A DNA stretch of 64,000 nucleotides. It comes from Ancylostoma caninum. Taxonomy: Eukaryota; Nematoda; Chromadorea; Rhabditida; Ancylostomatidae. The notes beneath the pieces are model-generated. The model saw nothing but the letters and a program-made list of their open reading frames with translations, did no database searches and was not told the origin of the DNA. Both the position numbers and the translations under genes were made by a program. Position 1 is the stretch's first letter. Each line of letters begins with the position of its first letter. The stretch covers positions 2,604,001 to 2,668,000 of the forward strand of contig JBAJFG010000487.1 of the NCBI GenBank assembly GCA_037903475.1, in the 5' to 3' direction. Positions 14,301-23,859 of this stretch are shown piece after piece.

Positions 14301-15399
14301 CATGCAATTATTTATGGTTTAAGGTTCCGCAGAGTGAACTCGACTTGGAAGCTGTGAAAAGTATTCTGTCGGAATATAAGATCCATAACGCAGATATTAC
14401 TCTAAGGTGAGCGGAATGGATTTCTGAGTATAAACGCTAACGCCGTTGAGCTAAACAAAAGAGATAATTTAGGTATGATGCGACATCGGAAGATCTGATC
14501 GATGTGATTGAGGGAAATCGAGTGTACATTCCTTGTATCTACGTTCTGAATAAGGTTGTTTTTCTGTAATTTCTGCGGTAGGTGCGATAGCGCTGCGTGC
14601 GTCCGACACGACGCAAGTGTCGTGCACCTAGAACTTTTCATTCACAAGTAACAAATAGTATATTCCTGGGAATTCGACGCCACTAACACATCTTCGCAAG
14701 AAATCTGACGGACGAACGGACGCACGCGCGCACGCACCACGCTTTAGGTTTATCTGCTGCATGCGTAACTATGAGTCTCAACTTGCTGGGACTAATAAGC
14801 TCAAAATTCATTTATGTATGTGACATTCGTTCATAATTGGTGACAAATTACAGATAGATCAAATTTCGATCGAAGAGTTAGACATTATCTACCGTATACC
14901 GCACTGCGTACCGATATCAGCGCATCATAAATGGAATTTCGATGATCTACTCGAGAAAATGTGGCAGTACTTGAATCTAATTCGAATGTGAGTTGAGAAT
15001 TTCTTCCTGAACTTTTCTCCCGTTTTTCCTGAATTTTCTGGAAGATTCGAACGGGTAACTGGCAGAAAAGCATCACTTCTACCGTTTAGCTATACCAAAC
15101 CTCGAGGTCAGCTACCGGATTATTCGGCACCGATAGTACTGAACGCTGAGAAGAACACTGTAGATGATTTGTGCTTGAAAATCCACAAATCCTTGCAGAA
15201 GGACTTCAAGGCGTGAGTTGTTTAGTTATTCACTTGTTTTTTTTATTGGTATTGTTCACAAGTTTATTTCCAAAGCGTCTAAGAATACCGTATTCCCAGG
15301 GCATTGGTCTGGGGAGCATCAGCTAAGCACAATCCACAACGGGTAGGAAAGGAACATGTGCTTCTCGATGAAGACGTCGTGCAAATCCTTAAGAGGTAG
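3106..15399 (+). CDS. drg-1: DRG1-family GTP-binding protein, 3' eight exons (5' end missing)
   Basis: Developmentally regulated GTP-binding protein 1, a cytosolic OBG/DRG-class GTPase. In other eukaryotes it works with a DFRP partner on ribosomes. Exons: 3106-3221, 3712-3796, 11952-12121, 14324-14406, 14473-14554, 14854-14987, 15090-15212, 15300-15399 (TAG 15397-15399). All junctions have GT/AG and matching phases, giving about 297 residues of a roughly 367-residue family. Visible motifs: P-loop GFPSVGKST, switch I YEFTTLT, G3 DLPGI, the DRG signature [13 protein letters not shown]4 NKID, G5 SAHH, and a C-terminal TGS domain ending in [10 protein letters not shown]. The segment VARTCSLI...[29 protein letters not shown] points to DRG1, not DRG2. 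The first exon begins in phase with a preceding G, so at least one upstream exon is missing. The third intron is about 8.2 kb and full of repeats. One oddity is FKAALVWG where I expect FKYALVWG at the codon split between the last two exons. Confidence 0.96.
3921..4176. repeat. 256-bp near-perfect palindromic (fold-back) element
   Basis: The two arms, about 3921-4034 and 4063-4176, are near-perfect reverse complements over about 113 bp. They share CGAACGGCGTAATGGTT, AGAAACGCTAGCAGCAACGG and CCATCCTCCCCTTGATTGCT, and a loop of about 28 bp separates them. A related but shorter hairpin lies at 25423-25508, and an arm-like relic at 268-345. This is a typical fold-back MITE. No coding capacity and no certain target-site duplication were seen. 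Confidence 0.85.
6532..6988. mobile_element. MITE family A, copy 1
   Basis: Inverted-repeat element. The left end carries CTCAGGTATTCGCTTGAAAA then CTCCAGGAGTTCCTGA. The right end carries the complement, CAGCTCCTGGAGATTCATTC followed by GAAAATCTCAGGAACGGTTC. The interior has the family motif GAGATTGTGGGCGGAGCCGA and its inverse CACCGCCCACAAGCTCCTCA. Other copies in this window are at 9448-9917, 18077-18512 and 20975-21215. Boundaries are approximate. Confidence 0.75.
8051..8315. mobile_element. fold-back MITE with internal ATGCAAAACCC minisatellite
   Basis: Terminal inverted repeats of about 29 bp: TCAATAGTTCTATACCAGCA then ATAGTCAAA on the left, and TTTGACTATTGCTGGAACAG then AACTATTGA on the right. 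Flanks on both sides read TTAAA, a candidate target-site duplication. The interior is a degenerate tandem array of units like ATCCATGCAAAACCC. An ATTT microsatellite (about 8331-8367) follows immediately downstream. Confidence 0.8.
8331..8412. repeat. (ATTT)n tract followed by ACACCGGAATGGTGCGCCAT
   Basis: About nine ATTT units are followed by a conserved-looking tail. A similar pairing occurs at 19712-19760 (TTATT-rich tract, then ACACCGCATGGGTGTGCCAT). In the other orientation it occurs at 15886-15941 (GGCACAGTGTAGTGAGAATA followed by AATA repeats) and 49985-50035. These look like the ends of one SINE-like family with a simple-repeat tail. Confidence 0.55.
9448..9917. mobile_element. MITE family A, copy 2
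   Basis: Same family as 6532-6988. Left arm: GTGAAGAATCTGCAGGACTT, CCTGATCACAATGG and GCGGAGCTTGTGGGCAGAGC. Right arm: CTCCTCCCACAAGCTTCCCA, then GATCCTGCGAATTCTTCAC. The two arms are diverged inverted repeats of about 200 bp that flank an unrelated centre. It lies in the large drg-1 intron. Confidence 0.75.
12175..12660. repeat. AT-rich degenerate TACTATTAT satellite
   Basis: Low-complexity DNA made of TACTATT, TACTAC and TTTACTG motifs, punctuated by a recurring GGGGTGTTT block at about 12320, 12513 and 12646. The same composition, with the complementary AACACC block, is seen at 34480-35220. It lies in the drg-1 intron directly after the exon ending at 12121. Reading frames across it are low-complexity artefacts. 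Confidence 0.7.
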
Positions 15400-16086
15400 C
15401 TTCACATGGTTCTTAGGGATTGAAATTATTTCCTGGATTGTGATAGGATTATTCTTTTTCCAGGATCTAATCCAGCTAGAGAGTATTGAATACAGCTGAG
15501 CTTTCCCAATGTGTGTCTGCATGGTTTCCTGATGGTTTGCAAGACTGACGCACGGCTTGTTATTAAATATCCGTTTGTTGTTGATGTTTGCCGGTGATAA
15601 AGTCTAGTGTTTATGGATCGGCTGCTATGGATTTTCTGGGTTTTCTTTTGTCCTTTGTTAAAGAGAGTTTCACTGGATCAGGGTTCGTTGACATTCATTT
15701 AAAAAAAGATTTTTAAACTGAAAAAAGTGAAATTTCCAAGGTTCAATATTTAAGGTAATATAATTATTAATTATTATTATTATTATTTAAGTTTATATTA
15801 TCATAGGTTATTTTATGTTTATATGCTTTTTATATGCTTTTATATGTATTATATTATTTATTTATATTTATATTCTTTTATATGCTCCTGGCACAGTGTA
15901 GTGAGAATAAATAAATAAATAAATAAATAAATATAGATATTTAAGGATCGATTTTTCAATCCCAACGTTTTTTCTTGTAGATCATTGAATGGCTTGTGCG
16001 CTTTTTTTTTTGGGGGGGGGGTCTTGAAGCCTTGAGTCTCTGTAGCCTACGTAGGTTTAGCGGGACGAGGGCAATTTATACGAATT

Positions 16087-16271
16087 GATGCGCGCGTTAG
16101 TCACGCGTCAGCAGCGCAAGTCTGTTGGGATTTTCTATAAGATAGGTCAATGTGGCGATCAGACCCTGATTGGAAGTACCGCGAGGCCTCAGACGCGTGC
16201 GTCTCACTTGCGTCTGAGCTGCGTCAGGGCTCCGACTAGGGAATCTTTCATTATACAGACGCACGCGCATC
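16087..16271. mobile_element. short inverted-repeat element with GATGCG(C/T)GCGT ends, copy 1
   Basis: It begins GATGCGCGCGT and ends with the complement ACGCGCATC. The interior contains GACGCGTGCGTCTCACTTGC. A second element with GATGCGTGCGT/ACGCACGCATC ends lies at 50668-50880 and shares the interior GTGAGACGCACGAG in the opposite sense. Both are about 185-213 bp and look like one small MITE family. Confidence 0.6.
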
Positions 16272-16746
16272 AAATGCACACATCCAGAATAAGTCCGGTC
16301 TAGGCCCTTACTGGCCATGGTGGGTTTTTGTTTCGTGAGCGCCTCGCAGGATTAGTTTGCTTTTTAAATTTCAAGTTCTTGTTCGAAATTCCCCCCCCCC
16401 CCCCCTCCTCTCTCTGCCTCTCTATCTTTGTCTGAATGTCTCCTCCTCCCAGCGTCTCTCTCAAAAGTTTGATTTCATGTGTTCTTGTCTCAATTTCTTT
16501 TGGAGACCAGACTTTCTTATTATCCAATCTTTAATTATGTTTCCCCAACCCAGTCATCATTTGGTTCCATTTTTGACCTACTCTAAGCTCTTCCACTCCC
16601 CTCACAGCGCCTCCTACGGCTACAAAAATCCTAATTTTTAATAAATTTAGCGATGCCACAGTCATTAATATCTGCATTTTTCCTTCCACTATCGAATCTC
16701 TCCCTTGCTATGAATCTTTTTTCCTGTTAAAAGTCATAATTTCTGT

Positions 16747-16752
16747 TTTATT
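16747..16752 (-). terminator. AATAAA polyadenylation signal, aldo-keto reductase
   Basis: A minus-strand AATAAA lies about 145 nt downstream of the TGA at 16897-16899. It is the first good signal after the stop. It is assigned by position only. Confidence 0.5.
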
Positions 16753-16896
16753 CTTCATACTTCATGCTGATGTGCTTTATCTCGATATGAGCCATTCATT
16801 TCATAGCTATTGATCTTTGTCTGACCTCCACTACGGTAACATTCCTCATATTTGTACAAACATATCTGCTCTGAGACCCTAGCCCGGCTAGTGTCT

Positions 16897-19190
16897 TCAG
16901 AGACATCTCCATGGGAAGCATCTGGGGCAGAATGCAGCATTCCTGTCGAGTTCACGTAGTGATTTCAGCTCGTCTTCTGATAGATGTACACCAGCTACCT
17001 TTAAAACAACGTTAGTAGGATAAATTATCCAAGGAAAATCGAAGCCACTAGAAAATAGTAATTACGGATAAAAAAGTGGTGAGCGTAACCTACCTTGTGG
17101 AGATTCTCCGGTATTCTCGTTGGATTGGATGACTTTGGGATGATTCCAACACCAGAATTGACAGCAAATGCATACAAAATGGTCTTAAAAATGAACATTC
17201 GTGGACAAAGGTGAATCCTTGCTAATTAGTGGTACCTGCGGGCTGACGTTGAATTTTTTCACCAAATTTTGCATGACCTCTTCGTTCAGTATTTCCTTGT
17301 TTCCCCACATTAGCGAAGAGAATGCCTTAATGATGGGAATTTTGAATTTTTGTGGATGACAGGAAAAGCCAAATGATGGGCTAAGTAAATAAAAATAAAG
17401 TGAATCCGTTTAATAAGCAAACTCGTTTCCAAAAAATCTATGACCATCATACTGAAAAGTTTTAAAAAGGACCTCCTATAGTCAACCCAGACTGTCGGCG
17501 GTCTGTATTTTATTGATTTTTCGACTGTCAGATTTAAAGACAACATAACTTGAAGAAAATAAAAGATGCAAAGAAATGAAGCCCAAACCTGCACAAAAAT
17601 TCCCTTCAGTTCGCAAAATTTCGTCAATGTTCTCCTTGTGAAATATGGATGGAACTCGACTTGATCCATTACGGGTGGGTGCTAAAAAAATAGGTCAAGT
17701 AGCCGTAGATCAAGGAAACATTTTCCAAGAAACTCACTTTTGCATATTCAAACAGCTCCACCAAGTGATATACTTCATAATTTGACACTCCTATGGAGTT
17801 AATGATACCGCGTTCTGTAAAGAGACATTTTGTAAGGGCTTAGCAAATCCAGCTCAACTCACGTACCTTTTAGCTGTTCCAGTTTCTGCCATACTTCTTT
17901 CCTGCCTTGTTTGTTGACTTCGTATGCGTCATCTACACCGGTATATCTGTCCCTTGGAAAGTGAACCAGCACCATGTCAAGATAGCTAAATTATCTCAAA
18001 TTCTCTCTGGGAACACCACTAGAAACAGACATTTTCACCAAATTTAGCTTCTTAAAAATTGTTCTTTGAAACATAGTCCCGTCTCAGAACCCTTCTTGAG
18101 GTTTTCAAATGAAAAGGATCTCCAGGAGCTCCTGATCACAATGGTTCAGTCCCATAGGAGACTGCCAAAAACCCGTTTCCGAGTCCCAAATTTTGTGGAG
18201 CTTGTGGGCGGAGCCGAAGTGGGACTACATGTTTTGCGCACCACACTCTCATTATGATCACATATGGAGCACACGGATGATGGGGAGCTTCCACGGGGAG
18301 CAGAAATTTCCTCGGAAGGTATGCCCCACGAGTGCACTGTTCAGAAAGCTCGTCCTCCCCCTTGCCCCGCCCACAAGCTCCGCAAGAAATGAGGCGAGAA
18401 AACGGGTGTTTCGGCAGATTTGCAAAAAATCGCGTATACCGTTGTGATCAACAACTGGAGGTTCTTCTCATGAGATAATGGCAGAAACGATTCTCAGGTA
18501 AGACGGTAACTTTGGAAAAATAGCTAGATGTAGAGAATTAAAAATAACCTATTTAATTGTACCATCTCCACGTTTTAAAGTAGAAGGACTCAAAATTACG
18601 GTCAGAATTCTCAGAAATCCAGTTGCTTACGTCGTTTTCAGCCGTTGCAACGATCCCATGACACTTTGCTCAGCCCAATTCGACGCGTCTCCATCTTTTG
18701 TCTGCACTTTTGTTGTGATGAAAATGTCCTCTCGTTTGAGTCCGAGCTTCGGCAAATGTTTCTGCAAAAAGGGAAACCATCGTTTTAATTTTTCGGGAAA
18801 CTTCTATGAAAAATGCTGCGTAAAACAGAAGTGACAACTTCTAAAGCGTTTCCCAGCTCCATCTCATTGGCATACAATTCAGCTGTATCGAAGAGTCGAT
18901 AACCAGCTTTGAGGGCGGCAGCGACAGAGGTTTCAACGCTTTCCTGAAAATAATGACAGAGTTCGAATCCTAGCGGAATCATTTTTGAAAGAAGGAATCC
19001 CCCCCCCCGAAATTTCCATTGGGAAAAAAGTCAGTTTTCCTCTTGCTAAACGAAAAAAAAAATGAAAAAAAGGTAAAATACTACTCACCTCACCGACAAT
19101 TCTTGAGATTCCTAGACCAATCATCGGAATTCGATTCCCATCGCTTAGCTGTTTCGTGCCACCAACAATATCAGTTGCTTTGAACGGCAT
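16897..19190 (-). CDS. aldo-keto reductase, complete, nine exons, 302 aa
   Basis: NADPH-dependent oxidoreductase of the aldo-keto reductase superfamily, predicted cytosolic; the substrate cannot be told from sequence. Exons, 5' to 3': 19089-19190, 18839-18943, 18631-18761, 17867-17985, 17738-17814, 17589-17681, 17236-17325, 17094-17183, 16897-16998. All junctions are GT/AG and in phase. The catalytic tetrad is intact: D53 and Y58 (FDTAELYANE), K87 (ITTKV) and H121 (LVHFP). IGVSNY follows at about 160, and the nucleotide-binding signature IIPKSSNPTRIPEN lies at 253-266. Length fits the family (300-320). The start chosen is the ATG at 19190. A CTTCAG acceptor-like site lies 20 nt upstream and could receive a spliced leader. 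The C-terminus is cysteine-rich (CPRCFPWRC). It converges on drg-1. Which nematode AKR it is orthologous to is not clear. Confidence 0.95.
18077..18512. mobile_element. MITE family A, copy 3, in intron 3 of the aldo-keto reductase
   Basis: The left arm has CCCGTCTCAGAACCCTTCTT and then GATCTCCAGGAGCTCCTGAT. The right arm has CAACAACTGGAGGTTCTTCT and then ATTCTCAGGTAAGACGG. The interior has GGAGCTTGTGGGCGGAGCCG and its inverse GCCCCGCCCACAAGCTCCGC. It sits wholly within the intron between exons 17867-17985 and 18631-18761, so it does not disturb the coding sequence. Confidence 0.75.
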
Positions 19191-20974
19191 TTTGCTGGAC
19201 AACGCTCTCCTGAAGACCGCAGTTTTACCAACAAAAAGCTTTCGAGGTCGATTTTTTTTTTCAAGATACCCGTGAGCAGAGGATTGAATAGTAACTGCTG
19301 GTCACGGCATAAACAGTAGGACAGTATCAAAAGCAAGATAACTCATCATATGAACACATGACCTTTCAGCAAATCGTTGTTGTCTTATGGCATAGATAGA
19401 AGGAAAATTTTCGGAATAAGACGATTCGCCACACAAATACCAGTTTTTCTCGTCATGGTGATTTTTACTGCCACTGAAGGGGTGAAAACCGGTTTGCTTG
19501 ATAATAGACATTACTCGTTTTCAAAGATCAGCATCAAATTCGTCAAATTCTACTGCTAAGGTGTAGTAAAAGCGAGTGGAGTGGCTAGTGGGAGAGGTTG
19601 GACAATAGGAGCTGCAATACTAAAAAAGGAAATAATACTAACTCATGTCTATTTGCGTTTGTAAATTTTCAGTGAACTTTGAAAATAGCTAAATTTTGCC
19701 TCCTGCTCGAAAATTTATTTGTTTATTATATTACACCGCATGGGTGTGCCATCTTCAGAACAGTGTCAAAAAAATCAAGCTGGTCGAAACAGTAAGGATG
19801 GAACTATAGCAAACTGAAAAAATATAGATATTCCGACCCCTCCGTTTTTTTGTGGATTTTCCGAAAAAATTAATGTATTAAGATCTTTTAATGTAGAATG
19901 AATGCAATAGGAGTGGATTAAACCACTACAACAAGACGAAAAGGAAATTTTTTCACAAACATGAACACCTTGAAACTAGGAATCGCCCTGAAAATAACAG
20001 TGAAATGTGCGTGAAATGCGTGCAAAATTGTTAGTAAAGCGTTAACAAAACAGAAGCATCTCCCCCTCACCGATCTCGGCGGTTTTCGCCTGAATTCTAG
20101 GGGAAGCCGAGGGATGAGGCGAGGAAATCAGCAGTATTTACCTGAAATTCATCACCGAATTTTCCCACTGTTTATGAAATTTAAGTGAGATCTGCTTTCT
20201 AAAATGGTAGAATTACCCCCACGTTCAATTGGAATTTATCCACAACTAGTGGGAATCCACTATATGCGTGACTTATGCGATCATTCCTCAGAATTTCCCT
20301 CTAGGTATAAAACTACTACCAACAAGTACTAATGTATTTTGCTGAAAACCGTCTGTGCACCATTACCTAATTTAAACCCGTTAAGCAGCTGTTCTGGAAA
20401 GTACTCTTCTGACGGCTCCATCTTTGAAAAAGTAGTTGCGTGAAGTAAGTGCAATAAAATGTACCAAATGTTGCGCGGAAAATTTTTTCTTCCTTTCCTT
20501 TTTTTTGCAGAAAGGATTTTTGTTGTTTGGGACGATTCATCCTGGAAACTTCTCCCGAACAACCTGATGAATCATATAAAGTACGACTTTACTCATTGTA
20601 AGGAGAGCTTTTAGAGACACAACCTGTGAGTTGAGCTGCCGGTGAAAGCAGTATATAATACGAACTATATATAGAAAAAAAAATAAAATCATCCAGAAAT
20701 GACCGCCGCCATCAGGTCGATACGTGCGGCCTCGCTATCGCATCATCTGTTGAGATTATGATTCAGCGTGGGTGAAGCAGATCCAGTTGATGAGTCAGAA
20801 ATGGTCCGGTGACCGGCGACCTTTCCCTTCCCCTACTCTCTGCAGAGCCACGCCTCTTTTCTCTACGACCTATTGCATTATTAAAATGTTTTATCGTAAT
20901 TCTAACTAGTTTCATGTTCATTGACCCTTCATCTCGGGTGTTTTGGTTCAAATGAAAGACCAAGTGGAACATGA

Positions 20975-21215
20975 GGCACTCTCATGATGAGTACAAATTT
21001 CCTCATAATGTGCACTTCCAGAAGTGAATTTTTCCAAAACCTAGTCGTCCCACCTTGGTCCCGTCGCAAGCTCCGCCCACAAACTCCCCAATAGTTGGAG
21101 TTCAAAAACGGAATGTCAGCACTTATACACGGAATCACGTATACTATTGTGATCAGCATCCCTTGGAAATTCCTTTCATTTGAAAATCTCAGACACAACT
21201 TAGTGGTGGGGCGGT
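20975..21215. mobile_element. MITE family A, copy 4 (left end lost or diverged)
   Basis: The right half is clear: GCAAGCTCCGCCCACAAACT, CACGTATACTATTGTGATCA, then CTTGGAAATTCCTTTCATTT and GAAAATCTCAGACAC. The left arm is not readily recognised, so this copy appears truncated. Confidence 0.65.
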
Positions 21216-21682
21216 GCCCTTAGTGCTTTGAATTCAGAACATGAATCACAACCAAAGCAAGGCATTTGTGAAAAACGCTTCTCAGCACATTATAGATTGC
21301 CGATTTCCGGCCTCTTTGAGTGCTTTCAATTGCAGAGAATGACGCTTTGGGGACGATGGACGAACATCAGATTTCCATGCCTCTGTGAGGTAAAGCCTCG
21401 AGGTAAAGCTTGCACGTTTTCTGTTTGCTTTTAAATGGGTCATGAAAACGAGGGAGGTATGGGAGTAACAACTGGTTTAATGTTTCTTAGGATGATGAGG
21501 ATAGGTTTCATCAGGGATAACAGAAGATAGACGTGAAAAGGAGAGAGGAGGAAAGAGGAGAACCAGGAAAAAGGAGTCCTTGCAGTCATTTCCCCATCAA
21601 AGTCAGTTTGATGAGATTAATCTTGAAGGTAAAACATGACAGACATAATCTGTGTACAGTATTGCTACAATAATTTATTTAA

Positions 21683-22105
21683 AGGCAGCACTCACGGAAA
21701 TTTTCACTTCTGAAATGAGTCGCTTACCATGTAGCTGGCCGCTGGACAATCGCAACAGTAAGTTGAACACCTTGAATGGCCACCTACCTGCGAAGATACT
21801 GCCGTGGACACATATGCCGCTCTGGCCATTAGGGTTCCGTCGCGCCAACTAACGCCTTTGACAGGGTGTGTGCATGTGGTTCAGCGGGGGCGTGTCTGTG
21901 AAATTCGTACCATTTGCAGGGTTCCGTGCCGGGACCCATCACGGAACACTCGTCCGCGCTGTGGACACACATGAAAAATCGCCATCTTTTTCTGTGTTTT
22001 TCGCGTGTTTCACGCTATATCATTGTTGTCAATGAGTTCATCGCCCCCTAAAAACCCCGATATACTGCGAAATCTTCAACACAAAAATTTCCGTGAGTGC
22101 TGCCT
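21683..22105. mobile_element. 423-bp MITE with TTAA target-site duplications
   Basis: Terminal inverted repeats AGGCAGCACTCACGGAAATT on the left and AATTTCCGTGAGTGCTGCCT on the right, at least 20 bp and perfect, each flanked by TTAA (21679-21682 and 22106-22109). TTAA targeting is the hallmark of the piggyBac superfamily, so this is probably a non-autonomous piggyBac-type element. The interior is about 380 bp, with GGGTTCCGT motifs and no transposase. Confidence 0.85.
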
Positions 22106-22836
22106 TTAATGTCTTCTCTAGAGCAACAAATGGAAGGAACGCATGCAAAATAGTTGTCGGCAGCTGTCGTGTGCTGTCTGAACTCAATAGCGAACATATT
22201 TTGCGCTACAGTAATTCATAAATGATTGGTTGAATGCTACTGGTCTCCAGTCGGAGTTGGGTCTGGTCAGTGTGATCTTGTACTAACTGCTATGCTTTCC
22301 ATAGTAATGTCAATGAACAAAAGTAGAAGGTATCTCCAAGAATTAATCAAAAACATCTCACCAATACGTGATCGACGATGGTCTCGTCAAGTAAAACAAA
22401 TGTCGTGGGATCAACATTCCGGCACAACCGGTTCGTGCACCGTCAATTAATCGTCCAGAAAAAGATCAATTCAACAGACTTTTCGACTAGTATTCATTCA
22501 TTGTGGTTGAAATATTGCAACAAAGCTAATGTGTTCGACGAAAGCTCACCGCTACATAGTTAAAGCCGTTTATAGCTGTTAGAACATAAGACAAACTGCA
22601 GGCAAATGACGTGTAGTCGTGTATTTACAATCAGAGATCAATCCTATTACCTCGACTACCCAATATTCATGAGCGAAAACCAAAGTGAAAAGTGAAAACC
22701 CAAAGGAGAAGAACATAGCACAGCTACATAAAGGCCCAACCATTAAAGGTTAGCAAGCGACATGCAATCAAGCCGAATAGCAGTAGAAGTGACCGGTACC
22801 AACTGATAACAGAATAAACAATGGAGCAAGTTTTAC

Positions 22837-22942
22837 CTGCTGCCCGTTAGGTGTTAGATAGCATTTGTTGGGCGGATGGCGCAGGAGAAACTGGTCACAG
22901 CGGTTTTCGAGCGCATAGAGGGGCAGCACTTGAAACTTGCCC
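22837..22942 (-). CDS. orphan coding exon of unknown gene
   Basis: A 106-bp open block bounded by GATAG| and CAG|GTAAAA. It encodes (G)GKFQVLPLYALENRCDQF and then LLRHPPNKCYLTPNGQQ, entering after two bases of a codon and leaving in phase 0. Composition (two Cys, paired Pro, few low-complexity residues) looks like protein. The exon lies 0.9 kb downstream of the stop of the membrane-protein gene on the same strand, so it would belong to a separate gene. I could not find partner exons and do not recognise the family. Confidence 0.3.
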
Positions 22943-23164
22943 CTATCACAGAATATGTCCACATGCACGAGCCATGATCAGAAATGAGCAGAACCATGAC
23001 CCTTGATACTTCCGGTAATCCTGCATTTCGAGACACATATGTTAAAAGTTCCTACAGAGACGTTAATCAGCCAATTCAAGCGTTTCTGTGCAGCATGGAG
23101 TCACGAAGATAGGACTTGTCAATCATTGTTGTATTACAGAAATCACCCATTTGGTCTACCACGC

Positions 23165-23385
23165 TGCATCAGCTATGCGGCGCAGCAGACCAGCTGGGAC
23201 TCTGGTCATAGAGCGGTATTTTCCGCCGTTTACTCTGTCTTTGTCTCCATTTCAAAACACTTGAGTGAAAACATAAGCAAAACACAGTACCGGCAACATC
23301 CTACAACCATAGCGCCCAGCTTATCTGCCGTTTCGCGTAGGTGGTGCAGCGCGGCAGACCAGAGAGGCGGTATTCTGTGATGCAT
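23165..23385. repeat. GCGCAGCAGACC repeat, copy 1
   Basis: Shares with 30505-30690 the order: GCGGC(A)GACCA, GAGCGGT, CTTTGTCT(C)CAT(T), TGAGTGAAAACATAAGCAAA (here) and GCGTAGGTGGTGCAGCGCGG. In the second copy the ends are clear inverted repeats (CCTACGCGATGCGGCAGACC). This copy is the more decayed. Confidence 0.55.
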
Positions 23386-23859
23386 GAGTGATTGACCGGC
23401 ATCATACATCCATACACCTTCGTTTCAAAAAAAAAGCGTGAATGAGAGAAAGCGCTAACGATCACATGAATAAACTAAGGATAAAAACAATTACGCGCAT
23501 TTCTGTGTGTGTTATGGCAGTATCCAATGTGACCGCCCTGTGTTTTTTTTTTAAATATTTTTGTTCACTCCATAGAACAGGTTCAATTCTTTCATATCTT
23601 TTCACACTTGTCGTTTCTCTAGTATTGAGGTGGAAAAATATCCAAAAATTGGGCAACCGGCGGCTAGAGAACGGCTGACCCCCGCCTCTTTCAATCCACT
23701 CCATCAATTGATGGGTGACAAAAGTCACGAAACTCGAAAGTTTAGGTCAATATTTACTCATTCCTGACCATAAGCGACATTGAAATCTTGCAGAAACCTG
23801 ACTAGTGAAGGAAAAACCAGTAATAATCCCGTACAAATCAAATCTTCCTCAAGACACGC

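Larger units (their letters stand above)
15400..16896. other. intergenic spacer between convergent drg-1 and aldo-keto reductase genes
   Basis: The first 500 bp presumably contain the drg-1 3' UTR; an AATAAATAAA run, inside a SINE-like tail, lies at 15906-15941. Beyond that come a poly-T/poly-G run at 16003-16021, a GATGCGCGCGT inverted-repeat element at 16087-16271 and a poly-C plus CT-rich tract at 16390-16440. The 3' UTR of the minus-strand gene follows. No additional gene was seen. Confidence 0.6.
19191..22836. other. intergenic stretch, mostly repeats
   Basis: This lies between the aldo-keto reductase start and the orphan exon at 22837. It contains a SINE-like tail (19712-19780), a truncated MITE family A copy (20975-21215) and the TTAA-flanked MITE (21683-22105). 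At 20367-20421 (-) there is a frame starting MEPSEEYFPEQLL that ends at a GTAATGG donor; it could be a lone first exon, but no partner was found. Nothing else can be supported. Confidence 0.5.

Noticed and set aside
20367..20421. Possible first exon MEPSEEYFPEQLLNGFKL (-)
   Set aside because: It has a good donor and sits after a TTTCAAAG site, but its phase does not fit the aldo-keto reductase exon and no other partner was found.
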